Notes: generated from the letters alone by a model not told the origin. A stretch of 28,638 nucleotides of DNA from a virus (IMGVR_UViG_3300042691_040521:1-28638); one strand, 5' to 3'. Counted from the first letter of the stretch, positions 6,176 to 12,687 are shown. A program made the numbers and translations.

Positions 6176-6448
6176 GTGAAAAAAATCATCTTAGCTGCAT
6201 TAGTTAGTATAATATTGACAGCAGCAACGATCCCCCAATTTTTCTATTACAATCAAACCAGAAAGGCTATTGCCATCAGAAGCGGACAGAGCGGAAGCGT
6301 TGAGATCCGAGATCGCTTAGGACAAGCCGTTATGAAAGCTGAGTACCCTGCCAACTCTAGCAGATGGATAAGCGTTAATCGATTAGCGCCCGGACTTTAC
6401 ACAGCCACAACAGATGGGGTAACAATTAATTTTTACAGACAACCTTAA
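6176..6448 (+). CDS. Exported protein: signal peptide plus type IX sorting-like domain
   Basis: A 90-residue protein starting at GTG. Residues 1-20 form a signal peptide (KKIILAALVSIILTAATIP). The rest (from about 38) reads VEIRDRLGQAVMKAEYPANS, then ISVNRLAPGLYTATTDG and a final NFYRQP. That is the pattern of the Bacteroidota type IX secretion C-terminal sorting domain: a 'D..G..V' strand turn, an 'I.V..L..G.Y' motif, and a last basic strand. There is almost nothing between signal and sorting domain, so no cargo. It could be displayed on the surface or compete for the secretion machinery. The alternative is a generic small beta-sandwich protein. Confidence 0.75.
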   Translation: MKKIILAALVSIILTAATIPQFFYYNQTRKAIAIRSGQSGSVEIRDRLGQAVMKAEYPANSSRWISVNRLAPGLYTATTDGVTINFYRQP

Positions 6449-6451
6449 TAA

Positions 6452-6730
6452 ATGAAAGCACTAGGCTACGTTATTTACCAGTTTTACGATTTCAAAACGC
6501 GGATGGACGATGGAGAAAAATTGGAGGTCAGCACCAGCGCTCCGCATCCTGAATTCAAGAAGAGAATCTACTCTGACCTGTTAAGCGCAGAAGATGCAGT
6601 TAAACAAATGAAAAGACTTGACTTCTCCAACACTTCATATCACATTTTGCCAATCTACACTCCGGAGGAAGGGTATGATAACATCAGGGAATCTTACAAA
6701 GAAAGAGTAAATGAAAACAAGAACAAGTGA
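6452..6730 (+). CDS. Hypothetical protein (92 aa)
   Basis: Unrecognised soluble protein starting MKALGYVIYQFYDFKTRM. The layout (a Y/F-rich strand, then 'AEDAVKQMKRLD', then 'YHILPIY') suggests a small alpha/beta domain of the kind common in phage accessory genes. Its C-terminus is strongly charged (YKERVNENKNK). It starts 3 bases after the preceding stop. Confidence 0.7.
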   Translation: MKALGYVIYQFYDFKTRMDDGEKLEVSTSAPHPEFKKRIYSDLLSAEDAVKQMKRLDFSNTSYHILPIYTPEEGYDNIRESYKERVNENKNK

Positions 6731-6745
6731 AGCTAGAGAAATTGT

Positions 6746-6973
6746 ATGGCCAGATATAGATTATTAGAAATAAAGGACACGTTGATAAACAATGGTGATC
6801 CTTTTTGGAGAATTGAAAAACACGTACTTGGTCTATGGTGGACTGAATACTTCGAAGAGCACTCAGAGTGGGGTGCAACTTTTTACAAGAGAGATGAAGC
6901 CGATAAGTGGTATAAGTATCACACAGATCCTCCTAGTAGGATCCAAGTAAAAGTGATAGCCCAAAATCAATAA
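6746..6973 (+). CDS. Hypothetical protein (75 aa), W/Y-rich
   Basis: A small soluble protein with a run of aromatic residues (FWRIEKHVLGLWWTEYFEEH, then EWGATFYKRDEADKWYKYH). The pattern 'GATFYxxDEAxxWYxY' resembles a small domain I associate with phage hypotheticals, without a known function. It has no export signal. It lies 15 bases after the previous gene and 9 before the next. Confidence 0.7.
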   Translation: MARYRLLEIKDTLINNGDPFWRIEKHVLGLWWTEYFEEHSEWGATFYKRDEADKWYKYHTDPPSRIQVKVIAQNQ

Positions 6974-6982
6974 ATCAAAAAT

Positions 6983-7597
6983 ATGGAATTGAAATCGAAA
7001 AATTCTCCAACTTTTGAGGAGATAGCAGTTATTGAAAAATCAACAGGAGGCAAGATAGAAATCCACGAGTGGTGGGTAGTCAAGGGTGTAGATGAAAACT
7101 TTACAACCAAACAAAAGCCTTCACATGAAGCTGATATCGTTTTTCACGGGTCTTTAGAAAATTCTTTTATGAGCCGTGGAGGAGAATATATCGGAGACTT
7201 TGACAGAGCTAAGTGGTATCAAAAACATAGGCTGAAAGTTTATGAACCGTATCCACACGGAGTTGCAGAGTCTTACAATGAGGATGGAAATCTAGAGGGA
7301 TATTGCGGATACACACACAGGGGAGCTAACATTTTCAGAATAGGCGATAGACTATTTGACGAAGCATATGAGCCCAAGGAAGAGGATTACCCACAGGAAC
7401 AATGGCAAGGATGGGTCAAAGAATATGAAGATGAAATCGCAGAATCTGAATCCAAAGGAGACACCTGGTGGGCTAATGATATCAGAAATGATGGAATCGG
7501 TCGATTTATTCCTTTTAAACTGAAAGGTCCTAAGGTTATTGAGAATTTCGAAGAAGCGGCACAAGCAGCCAGAAATCTCAGCGATCATTTAAGTTAA
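6983..7597 (+). CDS. Hypothetical protein (204 aa)
   Basis: An acidic soluble protein of unknown function. Recognisable features are repeated aromatic segments (IEIHEWWVVKGV, FDRAKWYQKHRLKVYEPYP) and a central GYTHRGANIFRIGDRLFDEAY followed by EEDYPQEQWQGWVKEYE. No catalytic motif is evident. It is the last gene before the region of structured RNAs. Confidence 0.8.
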   Translation: MELKSKNSPTFEEIAVIEKSTGGKIEIHEWWVVKGVDENFTTKQKPSHEADIVFHGSLENSFMSRGGEYIGDFDRAKWYQKHRLKVYEPYPHGVAESYNEDGNLEGYCGYTHRGANIFRIGDRLFDEAYEPKEEDYPQEQWQGWVKEYEDEIAESESKGDTWWANDIRNDGIGRFIPFKLKGPKVIENFEEAAQAARNLSDHLS

Positions 7598-7601
7598 TGT
7601 C

Positions 7602-7672
7602 TTTAATCCTGATGCAAAGTATAGGGTAGCGCAACCGGCTAGAAGTGCTTAGCTGGCCAGTACAGGATTAAA
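7602..7672 (+). ncRNA. Structured RNA element, tRNA-like in part
   Basis: Bases 7602-7611 and 7663-7672 form a perfect 10-bp closing stem (TTTAATCCTG/CAGGATTAAA). Inside, AGCGCAACCGGCTAGAAGTGC looks like a tRNA D-arm with GG in the loop, and CCGGCTA can alternatively pair with TAGCTGG. No T-loop (TTCRA) is present, so it is not a normal tRNA. It ends 3 bases before the next tRNA-like element. The decamer AGCGCAACCG also occurs in the element at 7883. Confidence 0.45.
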
Positions 7673-7675
7673 CAT

Positions 7676-7792
7676 AGTCAGGTGGCGAAATTGGTAGACG
7701 CTACAGTGGGACGACACCACTCTATAAAAACAGTGTAAGTTTTTCAATAAAGGCCTTTATTGAAAATGCAGGTTCAAGTCCTGTCCTGACTA
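7676..7792 (+). tRNA. tRNA-Leu-like gene with an oversized variable region
   Basis: Acceptor arms AGTCAGG (7676-7682) and CCTGACT (7785-7791) pair fully. The D-arm TGGCGAAATTGGTAGACGC is the hallmark of tRNA-Leu, and the T-arm GCAGG-TTCAAGT-CCTGT is normal. The middle is abnormal. The best anticodon stem is AGTGG/CCACT, with loop GACGACA lacking the invariant U33. The region up to the T-arm is about 46 bases and holds a 26-base perfect palindrome. Total 117 bases against about 85 normally. The anticodon cannot be assigned safely. It may be an interrupted or non-translating tRNA-like RNA. CCA is not encoded. Confidence 0.6.
7741..7766 (+). repeat. 26-base perfect palindrome inside the tRNA-like gene
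   Basis: TTTTCAATAAAGG is followed immediately by its exact reverse complement. As RNA it would form an 11-bp stem with a GGCC tetraloop, much longer than any normal variable-arm stem. It could be an inserted element or a processing signal. No poly-U run follows to suggest a terminator. Confidence 0.75.
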
Positions 7793-7796
7793 CAAA

Positions 7797-7882
7797 CGAG
7801 ACGATGCCCCAGCAGTAACGGCGTGAATCTAGATAAGTAGGCTGCAAGAAGCGTAAATGTCAGATGGGTTCCACATATCTCG
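7797..7882 (+). other. Possible structured spacer between two tRNA-like elements
   Basis: The ends CGAGA (7797-7801) and TCTCG (7878-7882) can pair, and GGGTTCCA near the 3' end is faintly T-loop-like. I cannot fold it into a tRNA. No protein frame of interest is present. It completes the 372-base stretch 7598-7969, which otherwise contains only the RNA-like elements listed here. Confidence 0.3.
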
Positions 7883-7952
7883 AGTCAGGTAGCGTATTGG
7901 TAAGCGCAACCGATCACAAGGGAGAAAGTAGGTTCGATTCCTGCCCTGACTA
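7883..7952 (+). tRNA. tRNA-like gene with reduced anticodon arm
   Basis: The acceptor AGTCAGG/CCTGACT is identical to that of the element at 7676. The D-arm GCGT-ATTGGTAA-GCGC and T-arm GTAGG-TTCGATT-CCTGC are sound. Only 19 bases remain for the anticodon arm and variable loop (ACCGATCACAAGGGAGAAA), and the best stem there is 2 bp, so no anticodon can be assigned. At 70 bases it is slightly short. A degenerate tRNA, or a tRNA mimic that shares acceptor and T-arm with its neighbour, are both possible. Confidence 0.5.
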
Positions 7953-7969
7953 CTAATAAAACAGGCTAA

Positions 7970-8296
7970 ATGAAAAAAGAAGAACATATACTTTGTTCAG
8001 CCGTCTGGTACAAAGAAATTCCGATTAAAAAAGAGCTACCCTCTGAAGCAATGATAAGACCTACTAATTGCGATCGGGGATTAGTCTTCTGCGGGTATCG
8101 ACATGCCCACTGTATGTACACCATGGTTAGTGTCACGGGTCTCAGAAGCGTAGAGACGGAAGTTGGTGAATATGTTCAAGGTTTTCTAACAAGCAAGAAT
8201 CGTTTTGTTGACCGGGAGGAGGGGGCAAAGATTCACAGAGCTAATGGTCACTCCACAGATTTTGAAAACAGATTATTCTCAGAAGATTTATACTAA
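7970..8296 (+). CDS. Conserved phage hypothetical protein (108 aa)
   Basis: A small protein with patterns I associate with a widespread phage family of unknown function: EEHILCSAVWYKE at the N-terminus, GLVFCGYRHAHCMYTM in the middle, VQGFLTSKNRFVDREEGAKI and a final LFSEDLY. The conserved Cys/His set (C58, H61, H63, C64 by count) might bind metal. There is no export signal. It is the first gene after the RNA region; an A-rich leader precedes its ATG. Confidence 0.8.
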   Translation: MKKEEHILCSAVWYKEIPIKKELPSEAMIRPTNCDRGLVFCGYRHAHCMYTMVSVTGLRSVETEVGEYVQGFLTSKNRFVDREEGAKIHRANGHSTDFENRLFSEDLY

Positions 8297-8298
8297 AA

Positions 8299-8403
8299 AT
8301 GATGCTGCTATTAACCATTGTGATATTATTCTCAACAGCCTGGATAACATGGAATCTGAAAGAACTTGTAAGAGTTCTTGATGAAATAAAAAACAAAATG
8401 TGA
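8299..8403 (+). CDS. Tiny membrane protein (34 aa)
   Basis: MMLLLTIVILFSTAWITW is a single membrane helix followed by a short charged helix (NLKELVRVLDEIKNKM). It starts 2 bases after the previous stop, and its stop overlaps a possible GTG start of the next gene. The single-pass layout is compatible with a holin/spanin-like accessory, but nothing specific supports that. Confidence 0.5.
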   Translation: MMLLLTIVILFSTAWITWNLKELVRVLDEIKNKM

Positions 8404-8423
8404 CATATGATTTAAAAAAAATC

Positions 8424-8726
8424 ATGTCAGAGAAAGAATCTGAAAAGAAAATTAAGATTGATCCTAAAATAAAGGATGCTCTTATTCTTTTCTTTATTCA
8501 AATAGCCAACTATAGTCTACTAGTTATTAATTACAGATCTGTTGCACAGGCACACTATTTTTGGTCTGCTGTTTCAGATTTTGCCTGTGCGTCATTCAGC
8601 TTCTTTGTTATTAAAAAAATAGCAACCTCAGATAACACTTTCCATGGATGGCTTGGTTATGCTATGGGCGGTGTGATCGGAAGCGTATTGGGTATTTGGA
8701 TTTCTAAACTCATGCTAACAGAATAA
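8424..8726 (+). CDS. Phage membrane protein, about three helices
   Basis: After a charged start (MSEKESEKKIKIDPKIKD) come three hydrophobic stretches: ALILFFIQIANYSLLVINYR, FWSAVSDFACASFSFFVI, and GWLGYAMGGVIGSVLGIWIS. The mixture of N-Y-R in the first helix and a Gly-rich last helix resembles small multi-pass phage membrane proteins of unknown function. I chose the ATG at 8424, with a strongly A-rich leader. A GTG at 8400, overlapping the previous stop, would add eight residues. A transport or holin-like role is only a guess. Confidence 0.75.
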   Translation: MSEKESEKKIKIDPKIKDALILFFIQIANYSLLVINYRSVAQAHYFWSAVSDFACASFSFFVIKKIATSDNTFHGWLGYAMGGVIGSVLGIWISKLMLTE

Positions 8727-8732
8727 AAAAAT

Positions 8733-9458
8733 ATGAAATTTTTAAGGTTAAGAAAAAGCAGCTATGGCAAACACACAATCTATAAAAATGATTGGCTAGA
8801 GTTTTGTACAGGATGGAAAAAAATAAATTTTAAGGTAGCCCCAGCAGGCTATTTCGATAACAGAGCACAGATTAGTTTTAGTCTAGGCTGGGGACAATTC
8901 TACATTCACATTCCTTTTATTAGAAGCAAGTATGACGAGTGTGATCCACCTCAATACGGATTCTATTTATATTCAATCTATGATTGGTTTCCTACCTCTT
9001 TTGTTCTTTGTCTAGGTAAGAGAACTAAATTTATCTATATGCCTTGGGATCATATATGGGTTAGAACATCTGCATTAAGAGTTGATGGTGGATGGGAACA
9101 TGAAACCACTATGGAAAAATTAGGAACTAGAAATAAAGAATTTTACAACAAGAAAAAATGGGACGGCATACTTTGGAGCGAGGCTTACCCCTACACTTAC
9201 GTTCTAAAAAATGGAACCGTACAGGAAAGAACTGCAACTCTAAAAGTCGAAGAAAGAGAATGGAGACCTCGTTGGTTTAAATGGACCCCATTATTTTCCA
9301 AAAAAAGAAGAACTATAGATGTTAGCTTTAACGATGAGGTTGGTGAAAGATCGGGTAGCTGGAAAGGTGGAACTTTGGGATGCGGATATGATCTATTACC
9401 AAATGAAACCCCACTGGAGTGTTTACGGAGAATGGAGAAGGAAAGAGAATTTAGATAG
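8733..9458 (+). CDS. Conserved phage hypothetical protein (241 aa)
   Basis: A basic, aromatic-rich soluble protein that fits a family of conserved hypotheticals in large phages. The N-terminal half is rich in beta-type segments (WGQFYIHIPFI, YGFYLYSIYDWFP). The C-terminal part carries the most conserved-looking stretch, DEVGERSGSWKGGTLGCGYD, then ETPLECLRRMEKER. No catalytic signature is known to me. Its partner at 27425 has a similar beta-rich, W/F-rich style but no clear alignment. Confidence 0.8.
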   Translation: MKFLRLRKSSYGKHTIYKNDWLEFCTGWKKINFKVAPAGYFDNRAQISFSLGWGQFYIHIPFIRSKYDECDPPQYGFYLYSIYDWFPTSFVLCLGKRTKFIYMPWDHIWVRTSALRVDGGWEHETTMEKLGTRNKEFYNKKKWDGILWSEAYPYTYVLKNGTVQERTATLKVEEREWRPRWFKWTPLFSKKRRTIDVSFNDEVGERSGSWKGGTLGCGYDLLPNETPLECLRRMEKEREFR

Positions 9459-9482
9459 AAAGGAGATTGTGATAAATACATC

Positions 9483-9770
9483 ATGGCAAAACCCGAATCT
9501 CAATACAAAAGTTTTTTAAAAGAAAATCCGGATAGTAATTTCACTTTTGATGAGTGGAAGTCCTGGTTAGGTAATAAGATAGCCAGCGTTATAGTTAATC
9601 TAGGGGAGGATCAAAAGATTTGTCACAACTGCAAGCATTTGCTATCGATGATTGCTTTAGGTCAAGGACTAAGGTGCGGGCATCCTAATAAAACTCCAAA
9701 AAACTATATGATACCCAGCAAGTGGAGCACCTGCGAAATGTTTGTAAAGAAATCAAAAAAGAGTGCATGA
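9483..9770 (+). CDS. Small Cys-rich (probably zinc-binding) protein (95 aa)
   Basis: The C-terminal half has a four-Cys pattern: CHNCKHL, then LRCGHPN about 17 residues later, then STCEMF. This is a plausible single zinc site. The N-terminal half (FTFDEWKSWLGNKIAS) is helical. A good Shine-Dalgarno (AAAGGAG around 9459-9465) lies 17 bases from the ATG, farther than optimal. The stop overlaps the start of the next gene by 4 bases (ATGA), implying coupled expression. Confidence 0.75.
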   Translation: MAKPESQYKSFLKENPDSNFTFDEWKSWLGNKIASVIVNLGEDQKICHNCKHLLSMIALGQGLRCGHPNKTPKNYMIPSKWSTCEMFVKKSKKSA

Positions 9771-10492
9771 TATTCCCGGTTAAATCGCCATATACTATTG
9801 GCGTGGATATTAAGAAACACGAAGGGGAAGTTCTAGACAATTATGTAGATTCAGAATATCTTATTCAGAAAAGAGGAGAGCTCGAATCACATCGTGAACT
9901 AATATCAGGTACATTTGAAAACGGGTACGCTAAATATCTTTCAGAATACACGGGTAAATCCGGATCAATAGAGGAGATTGCACTTCAAATGAATGAAGAC
10001 ATTGCAATACTAAAAGATGGAAGGGTGGTTGAGATCTGTTTTGCATTTCCCAGTGGATTTACCCCTAGCCATTTATTGGGGAAAAATTTCTTCGAAATTC
10101 ACGCACCCGTTCCAGAAGGGGATAAGCTTAGAAAAGCAAGTGATAATATAACATCGCTGATATCCAAAGAGGGCGGGATCTTCAGAAGATATGTTTGGAG
10201 TCTTTCGCCATTAAAATCACTCTCGCAACTTCCGGTTAAAGAGAGACCAGAGCCTTCCTCCATCTCAGATATCTGGTTTAGAACAGAAACACAGTCGTTG
10301 GTTGGTCTCAGAGATGGGGTGACTCTTTTTTTCATCAAGGTTAATATGACCCCTCTGAAGGACGTTTGGGGAGATCCCGAAAAAAGGACAAATATAGTTG
10401 ATTCAGTCAACTCCATGAGCCATGAGATTTTAAATTATAAGGGGCTCTCTCGGATAAAGGAGATTCTTAACGAAACCATGGCAGCTTCTTAA
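9767..10492 (+). CDS. DUF3445 / haem-dependent oxidative N-demethylase-like protein
   Basis: A 241-residue protein matching the pattern of the DUF3445/HODM-alpha family, whose studied members use haem to demethylate small amines. Seen here: ICFAFPSGFTPSHLLGKNFF (90-109), EIHAPVP with a conserved His (111), RRYVWSL (140-146), and FRTETQSLVGLRDG followed by LFFIKVNMTPL (171-197). The family's usual form is 'RxExQxLxRLPxxxAxxFxI', and this fits with small changes. I place the start at the ATG overlapping the previous stop (ATGA) because the frame's earlier start at 9722 lies deep inside that gene. The role in a phage is unknown; whether it still binds haem is open. Confidence 0.75.
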   Translation: MIFPVKSPYTIGVDIKKHEGEVLDNYVDSEYLIQKRGELESHRELISGTFENGYAKYLSEYTGKSGSIEEIALQMNEDIAILKDGRVVEICFAFPSGFTPSHLLGKNFFEIHAPVPEGDKLRKASDNITSLISKEGGIFRRYVWSLSPLKSLSQLPVKERPEPSSISDIWFRTETQSLVGLRDGVTLFFIKVNMTPLKDVWGDPEKRTNIVDSVNSMSHEILNYKGLSRIKEILNETMAAS

Positions 10493-10534
10493 TCTATAAA
10501 TCTTGTACTTAGCGGGATCAAATATATAGATTAA
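10489..10534 (+). promoter_or_regulatory. 10-bp inverted repeat upstream of the M15 peptidase
   Basis: TTAATCTATA (10489-10498) is the exact reverse complement of TATAGATTAA (10525-10534), 26 bases apart. The left arm overlaps the stop of the preceding gene; the right arm overlaps an AAATATATAG element and ends 12 bases before the peptidase ATG. It may be an operator dyad, a stem in the leader, or a pair of promoter-like TATA boxes. Confidence 0.4.
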
Positions 10535-10546
10535 AAAAATATAATC

Positions 10547-10963
10547 ATGGTTACTTCGGCACAATGTTTAAAAAAATACGGGGATCCTTCGCTTGAGAAA
10601 AATATGACCCTTTGGGACGTCCCACAAAATTTAGAAATAGGGGTTATTCCAAAAAGAATTTATTGCAACTCAGATCTTGTACAGCCACTAACCGGTGCTT
10701 TCCAAAACTTAATTCAAAATGGAAGAGTTAATGAATTGAAAACGTGGGATGGTTGCTTTAACATCAGGAAAAAAAGAGGGCTAAGCTCAATGTCCTTACA
10801 TAGCTGGGGGATAGCAATAGACGTAAATGCTGCTTGGAACGGGTTGGGTAAAGAACCCACGCTCACTCCAGAATTTGTAAAGTGTTTCACTGATGCCGGA
10901 TTTGATTGGGGAGGAACATGGAAGAGAAAGGATGGTATGCACTTCCAATTATCTAAGATATAA
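10547..10963 (+). CDS. M15-family peptidoglycan peptidase (endolysin-type)
   Basis: A 138-residue L-Ala-D-Glu or D-Ala-D-Ala peptidase of the M15 (VanY/M15_4) type, which cuts peptidoglycan stem peptides. Zinc ligands fit SLHSWGIAIDVN (H85, D92) and DGMHFQ (H132), with D129 as likely catalytic base. No signal peptide or membrane segment is visible, so release would need a holin or a tail-associated role. Length matches single-domain phage endopeptidases. It begins a run of envelope-directed genes. The upstream gap of 54 bases holds an inverted repeat and a TATA-rich element, so it may have its own promoter. Confidence 0.88.
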   Translation: MVTSAQCLKKYGDPSLEKNMTLWDVPQNLEIGVIPKRIYCNSDLVQPLTGAFQNLIQNGRVNELKTWDGCFNIRKKRGLSSMSLHSWGIAIDVNAAWNGLGKEPTLTPEFVKCFTDAGFDWGGTWKRKDGMHFQLSKI

Positions 10964-10972
10964 ATAAAGGTG

Positions 10973-11416
10973 ATGAAAAAAATATTTCTGATAGCATTTT
11001 TATTTATCTCTGTGGATTTAATGTCTCAAGACATTTCTAAAATAAAAGATTTTGTGAACGATTGGATTGGAAGGTCTTACCGGTTTGGTGGAGTTAGCAA
11101 ATCTTCAGGGATAGATTGTTCAGCCTTTGTCCAAAGGTTTTATTTGGACATCTACGATCTGAAAATTCCTAGAACTTGCTACTACCAGTATAAGGAAACG
11201 CAGAGAATAGAAAAGAAGGACCTAGAAATTGGTGACATAGTTTTTTTCACTAGTAAGGTTAGTCCTAGTGGTTGGCATGCAGGGATTTATATCGGAGAAG
11301 GCGAATTTATACACGCATCAAACTACAGAGAAGGAGTAAAGATAAGCAAACTTAGTGATTCTTTATATGATAGAATATACAAAGGAGCTGGGAGAATAAA
11401 GGAAAGTGTCGAATGA
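10973..11416 (+). CDS. Exported NlpC/P60 cysteine peptidase
   Basis: A signal peptide (KKIFLIAFLFISVDLMSQ) precedes an NlpC/P60 domain, which hydrolyses peptidoglycan peptides in the periplasm. The triad reads Cys49 in GIDCSAFVQ, His102 in GWHAGIYIG, and His114 in EFIHASN (147-residue numbering). YRFGG before the Cys is typical. I prefer the ATG at 10973; a GTG directly upstream (10970) is in frame. The 3' end overlaps the next ATG by 4 bases. A second lytic enzyme with its own export signal may act without a holin, or remodel the wall during infection. Confidence 0.88.
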   Translation: MKKIFLIAFLFISVDLMSQDISKIKDFVNDWIGRSYRFGGVSKSSGIDCSAFVQRFYLDIYDLKIPRTCYYQYKETQRIEKKDLEIGDIVFFTSKVSPSGWHAGIYIGEGEFIHASNYREGVKISKLSDSLYDRIYKGAGRIKESVE

Positions 11417-11952
11417 ATATTGAACTGATTTTGAGTATAACCGGAGCACTAGCTGCAGCATTCAAATGGATATATGAATATTCAAGAAAGCTCAAGTGGG
11501 AAATGAATGTTTTCCTTTTAGAGCAGATAGAAAAATTCAGGGGATTAGAGTCCACCAAAGCTATGGAAAAAATGCTGGACTGGAATGCCATTTACATTTC
11601 TCTCCAGGATGAAAGAATATTAGTAAATGATTTAATGTTAATTGGTGCTTTCAAAACGCACGACATCAAGCACACTTTCACAGGGGATGAAGCTAAACTG
11701 AGAAACGTATTTGATGAGTATTTTGACAATTTAACTAAGTTTATTTTCATGGCTCAAGCTGGCTTAGTTGATAAAAAAAATTTAGTTCTATTTTTAGAAT
11801 ACTGGTTTAAAATTCTGTCAGGAATTTCAAAAAGTAAATCCCACGAAGTTCTAAACGAAATGTGGAAATATATGAACTTCTATGGATATGTAGATCTTAT
11901 CCAATTTATAGAAGAATACAAGAATTCAATTAAAATTAAAAATAAAAAATAA
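11413..11952 (+). CDS. Membrane-anchored helical hypothetical protein (179 aa)
   Basis: A short N-terminal hydrophobic helix (IELILSITGALAAAFKWIY) is followed by a long, mostly helical cytoplasmic part (LDWNAIYISLQDERILVNDL, FDEYFDNLTKFIFMAQAGLV, YWFKILSGIS). There is no signal cleavage site, so it is probably anchored with the bulk inside. Coupled to the NlpC/P60 gene by an ATGA overlap. I do not recognise the family. Confidence 0.75.
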   Translation: MNIELILSITGALAAAFKWIYEYSRKLKWEMNVFLLEQIEKFRGLESTKAMEKMLDWNAIYISLQDERILVNDLMLIGAFKTHDIKHTFTGDEAKLRNVFDEYFDNLTKFIFMAQAGLVDKKNLVLFLEYWFKILSGISKSKSHEVLNEMWKYMNFYGYVDLIQFIEEYKNSIKIKNKK

Positions 11953-11957
11953 CCTAT

Positions 11958-12494
11958 ATGAAAAAAACACTTCTACTTTTAATTACCGTTCTTTTGTTCG
12001 GCCAGGCTAGATCACAAAACGGCGGACAGAACGGAGAAAATGAATCCGTAAAAATTACAGCTGGAGGGGTAACTAGCGACTGGAAACAAATAATCGTTGT
12101 AACTAACAAACAAAACTGTTCAGTGGACATTAGGTTTGAGCACAACGACAGAACCGCAATTAAAAATTTTCCTGCTCTTCATAGCGACACTTTCCATGTA
12201 ACACTTCCCAATTGTTCATTGAGAGTCAAGCCACTAGATAATTGCGGAGGTGCTAATATGGGATGGGTTGAGTTTAATGTGTGTTTTGCTCTTCCTGTTA
12301 AATTCGAATATTTTAAAGTTAGAAAAATTTCAGGCACACTACATGAGGTGGAATTTAAGATTCAAAGTTCTTCAAAGGAGAAGTATTTCAACATCCAAGT
12401 TTCTAAAGACGGGATCAACTACAAAAATGTAACTATAATCTTAGCTGACCAAATCCAGGCTGGACAAATATACAAAACCAAAATAAATCTGTAA
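11958..12494 (+). CDS. Exported protein with a Bacteroidota secreted-protein module
   Basis: A signal peptide (KKTLLLLITVLLFGQARSQ) is followed by a beta-rich region with several Cys (NCSVDIRFEH, PNCSLRV, NCGGANMGW). From about residue 112 comes LPVKFEYFKVRKISGTLHEV, then FNIQVSKDGINYKNV. That pattern (LPV.F..F, then F.I..S.DG..F) is typical of the domain that precedes sorting tails in Bacteroidota secreted proteins. The usual sorting tail is missing, and the protein ends shortly after. It is likely periplasmic or surface-located. Phage use could be receptor masking or adsorption, but that is inference. Confidence 0.75.
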   Translation: MKKTLLLLITVLLFGQARSQNGGQNGENESVKITAGGVTSDWKQIIVVTNKQNCSVDIRFEHNDRTAIKNFPALHSDTFHVTLPNCSLRVKPLDNCGGANMGWVEFNVCFALPVKFEYFKVRKISGTLHEVEFKIQSSSKEKYFNIQVSKDGINYKNVTIILADQIQAGQIYKTKINL

Positions 12495-12496
12495 AT

Positions 12497-12679
12497 ATGA
12501 AAAAAATTATTATTTTATTGCTTGCCTCCTTGGTAATGATTTCCTGCAATAAAGAGGATTCACCCTCCCCAGTAATTCAATACGAAAATGTTATGCTAAG
12601 AGTTGAAAGTGTTAGTTCAGATAGTGTTTTAACATATTCACCGATCATAAGCGTAGACGTGGAGAGAACTAACCCATAA
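12497..12679 (+). CDS. Small lipoprotein, probably surface-exposed (60 aa)
   Basis: The N-terminus KKIIILLLASLVMISC is a lipoprotein signal with lipobox VMISC; Cys17 would be lipidated. The residues that follow, NKEDS, put acidic residues just after the Cys, like the export signal that moves Bacteroidota lipoproteins to the cell surface. The mature part is only about 44 residues (YENVMLRVESVSSDSVLTYS). Phage-encoded lipoproteins of this size often block superinfection by masking a receptor; here that is a hypothesis from layout. It starts 2 bases after the previous gene. Confidence 0.7.
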   Translation: MKKIIILLLASLVMISCNKEDSPSPVIQYENVMLRVESVSSDSVLTYSPIISVDVERTNP

Positions 12680-12687
12680 ATAGAAAA

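Noticed and set aside
9319-9519. Plus-strand open frame of 66 codons overlapping 8733-9458 and 9483-9770
   Set aside because: It lies almost wholly inside well-supported genes in another frame, and no domain pattern is visible.
9722-9766. Earlier start for the DUF3445-like protein
   Set aside because: It lies deep within the preceding Cys-rich gene. The ATG at 9767 overlaps the stop in the ATGA arrangement common in this window.
10959-10966. TATAAATA before the NlpC/P60 gene as a late promoter
   Set aside because: It overlaps the stop codon of the preceding gene and ends only 6 bases before the ATG, too close for a normal leader. Chance occurrence is likely in AT-rich DNA.
12250-12432. Plus-strand open frame of 60 codons inside the exported protein gene
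   Set aside because: It is nested in the other frame of the gene 11958-12494, which has a clear signal peptide and module; no independent support.
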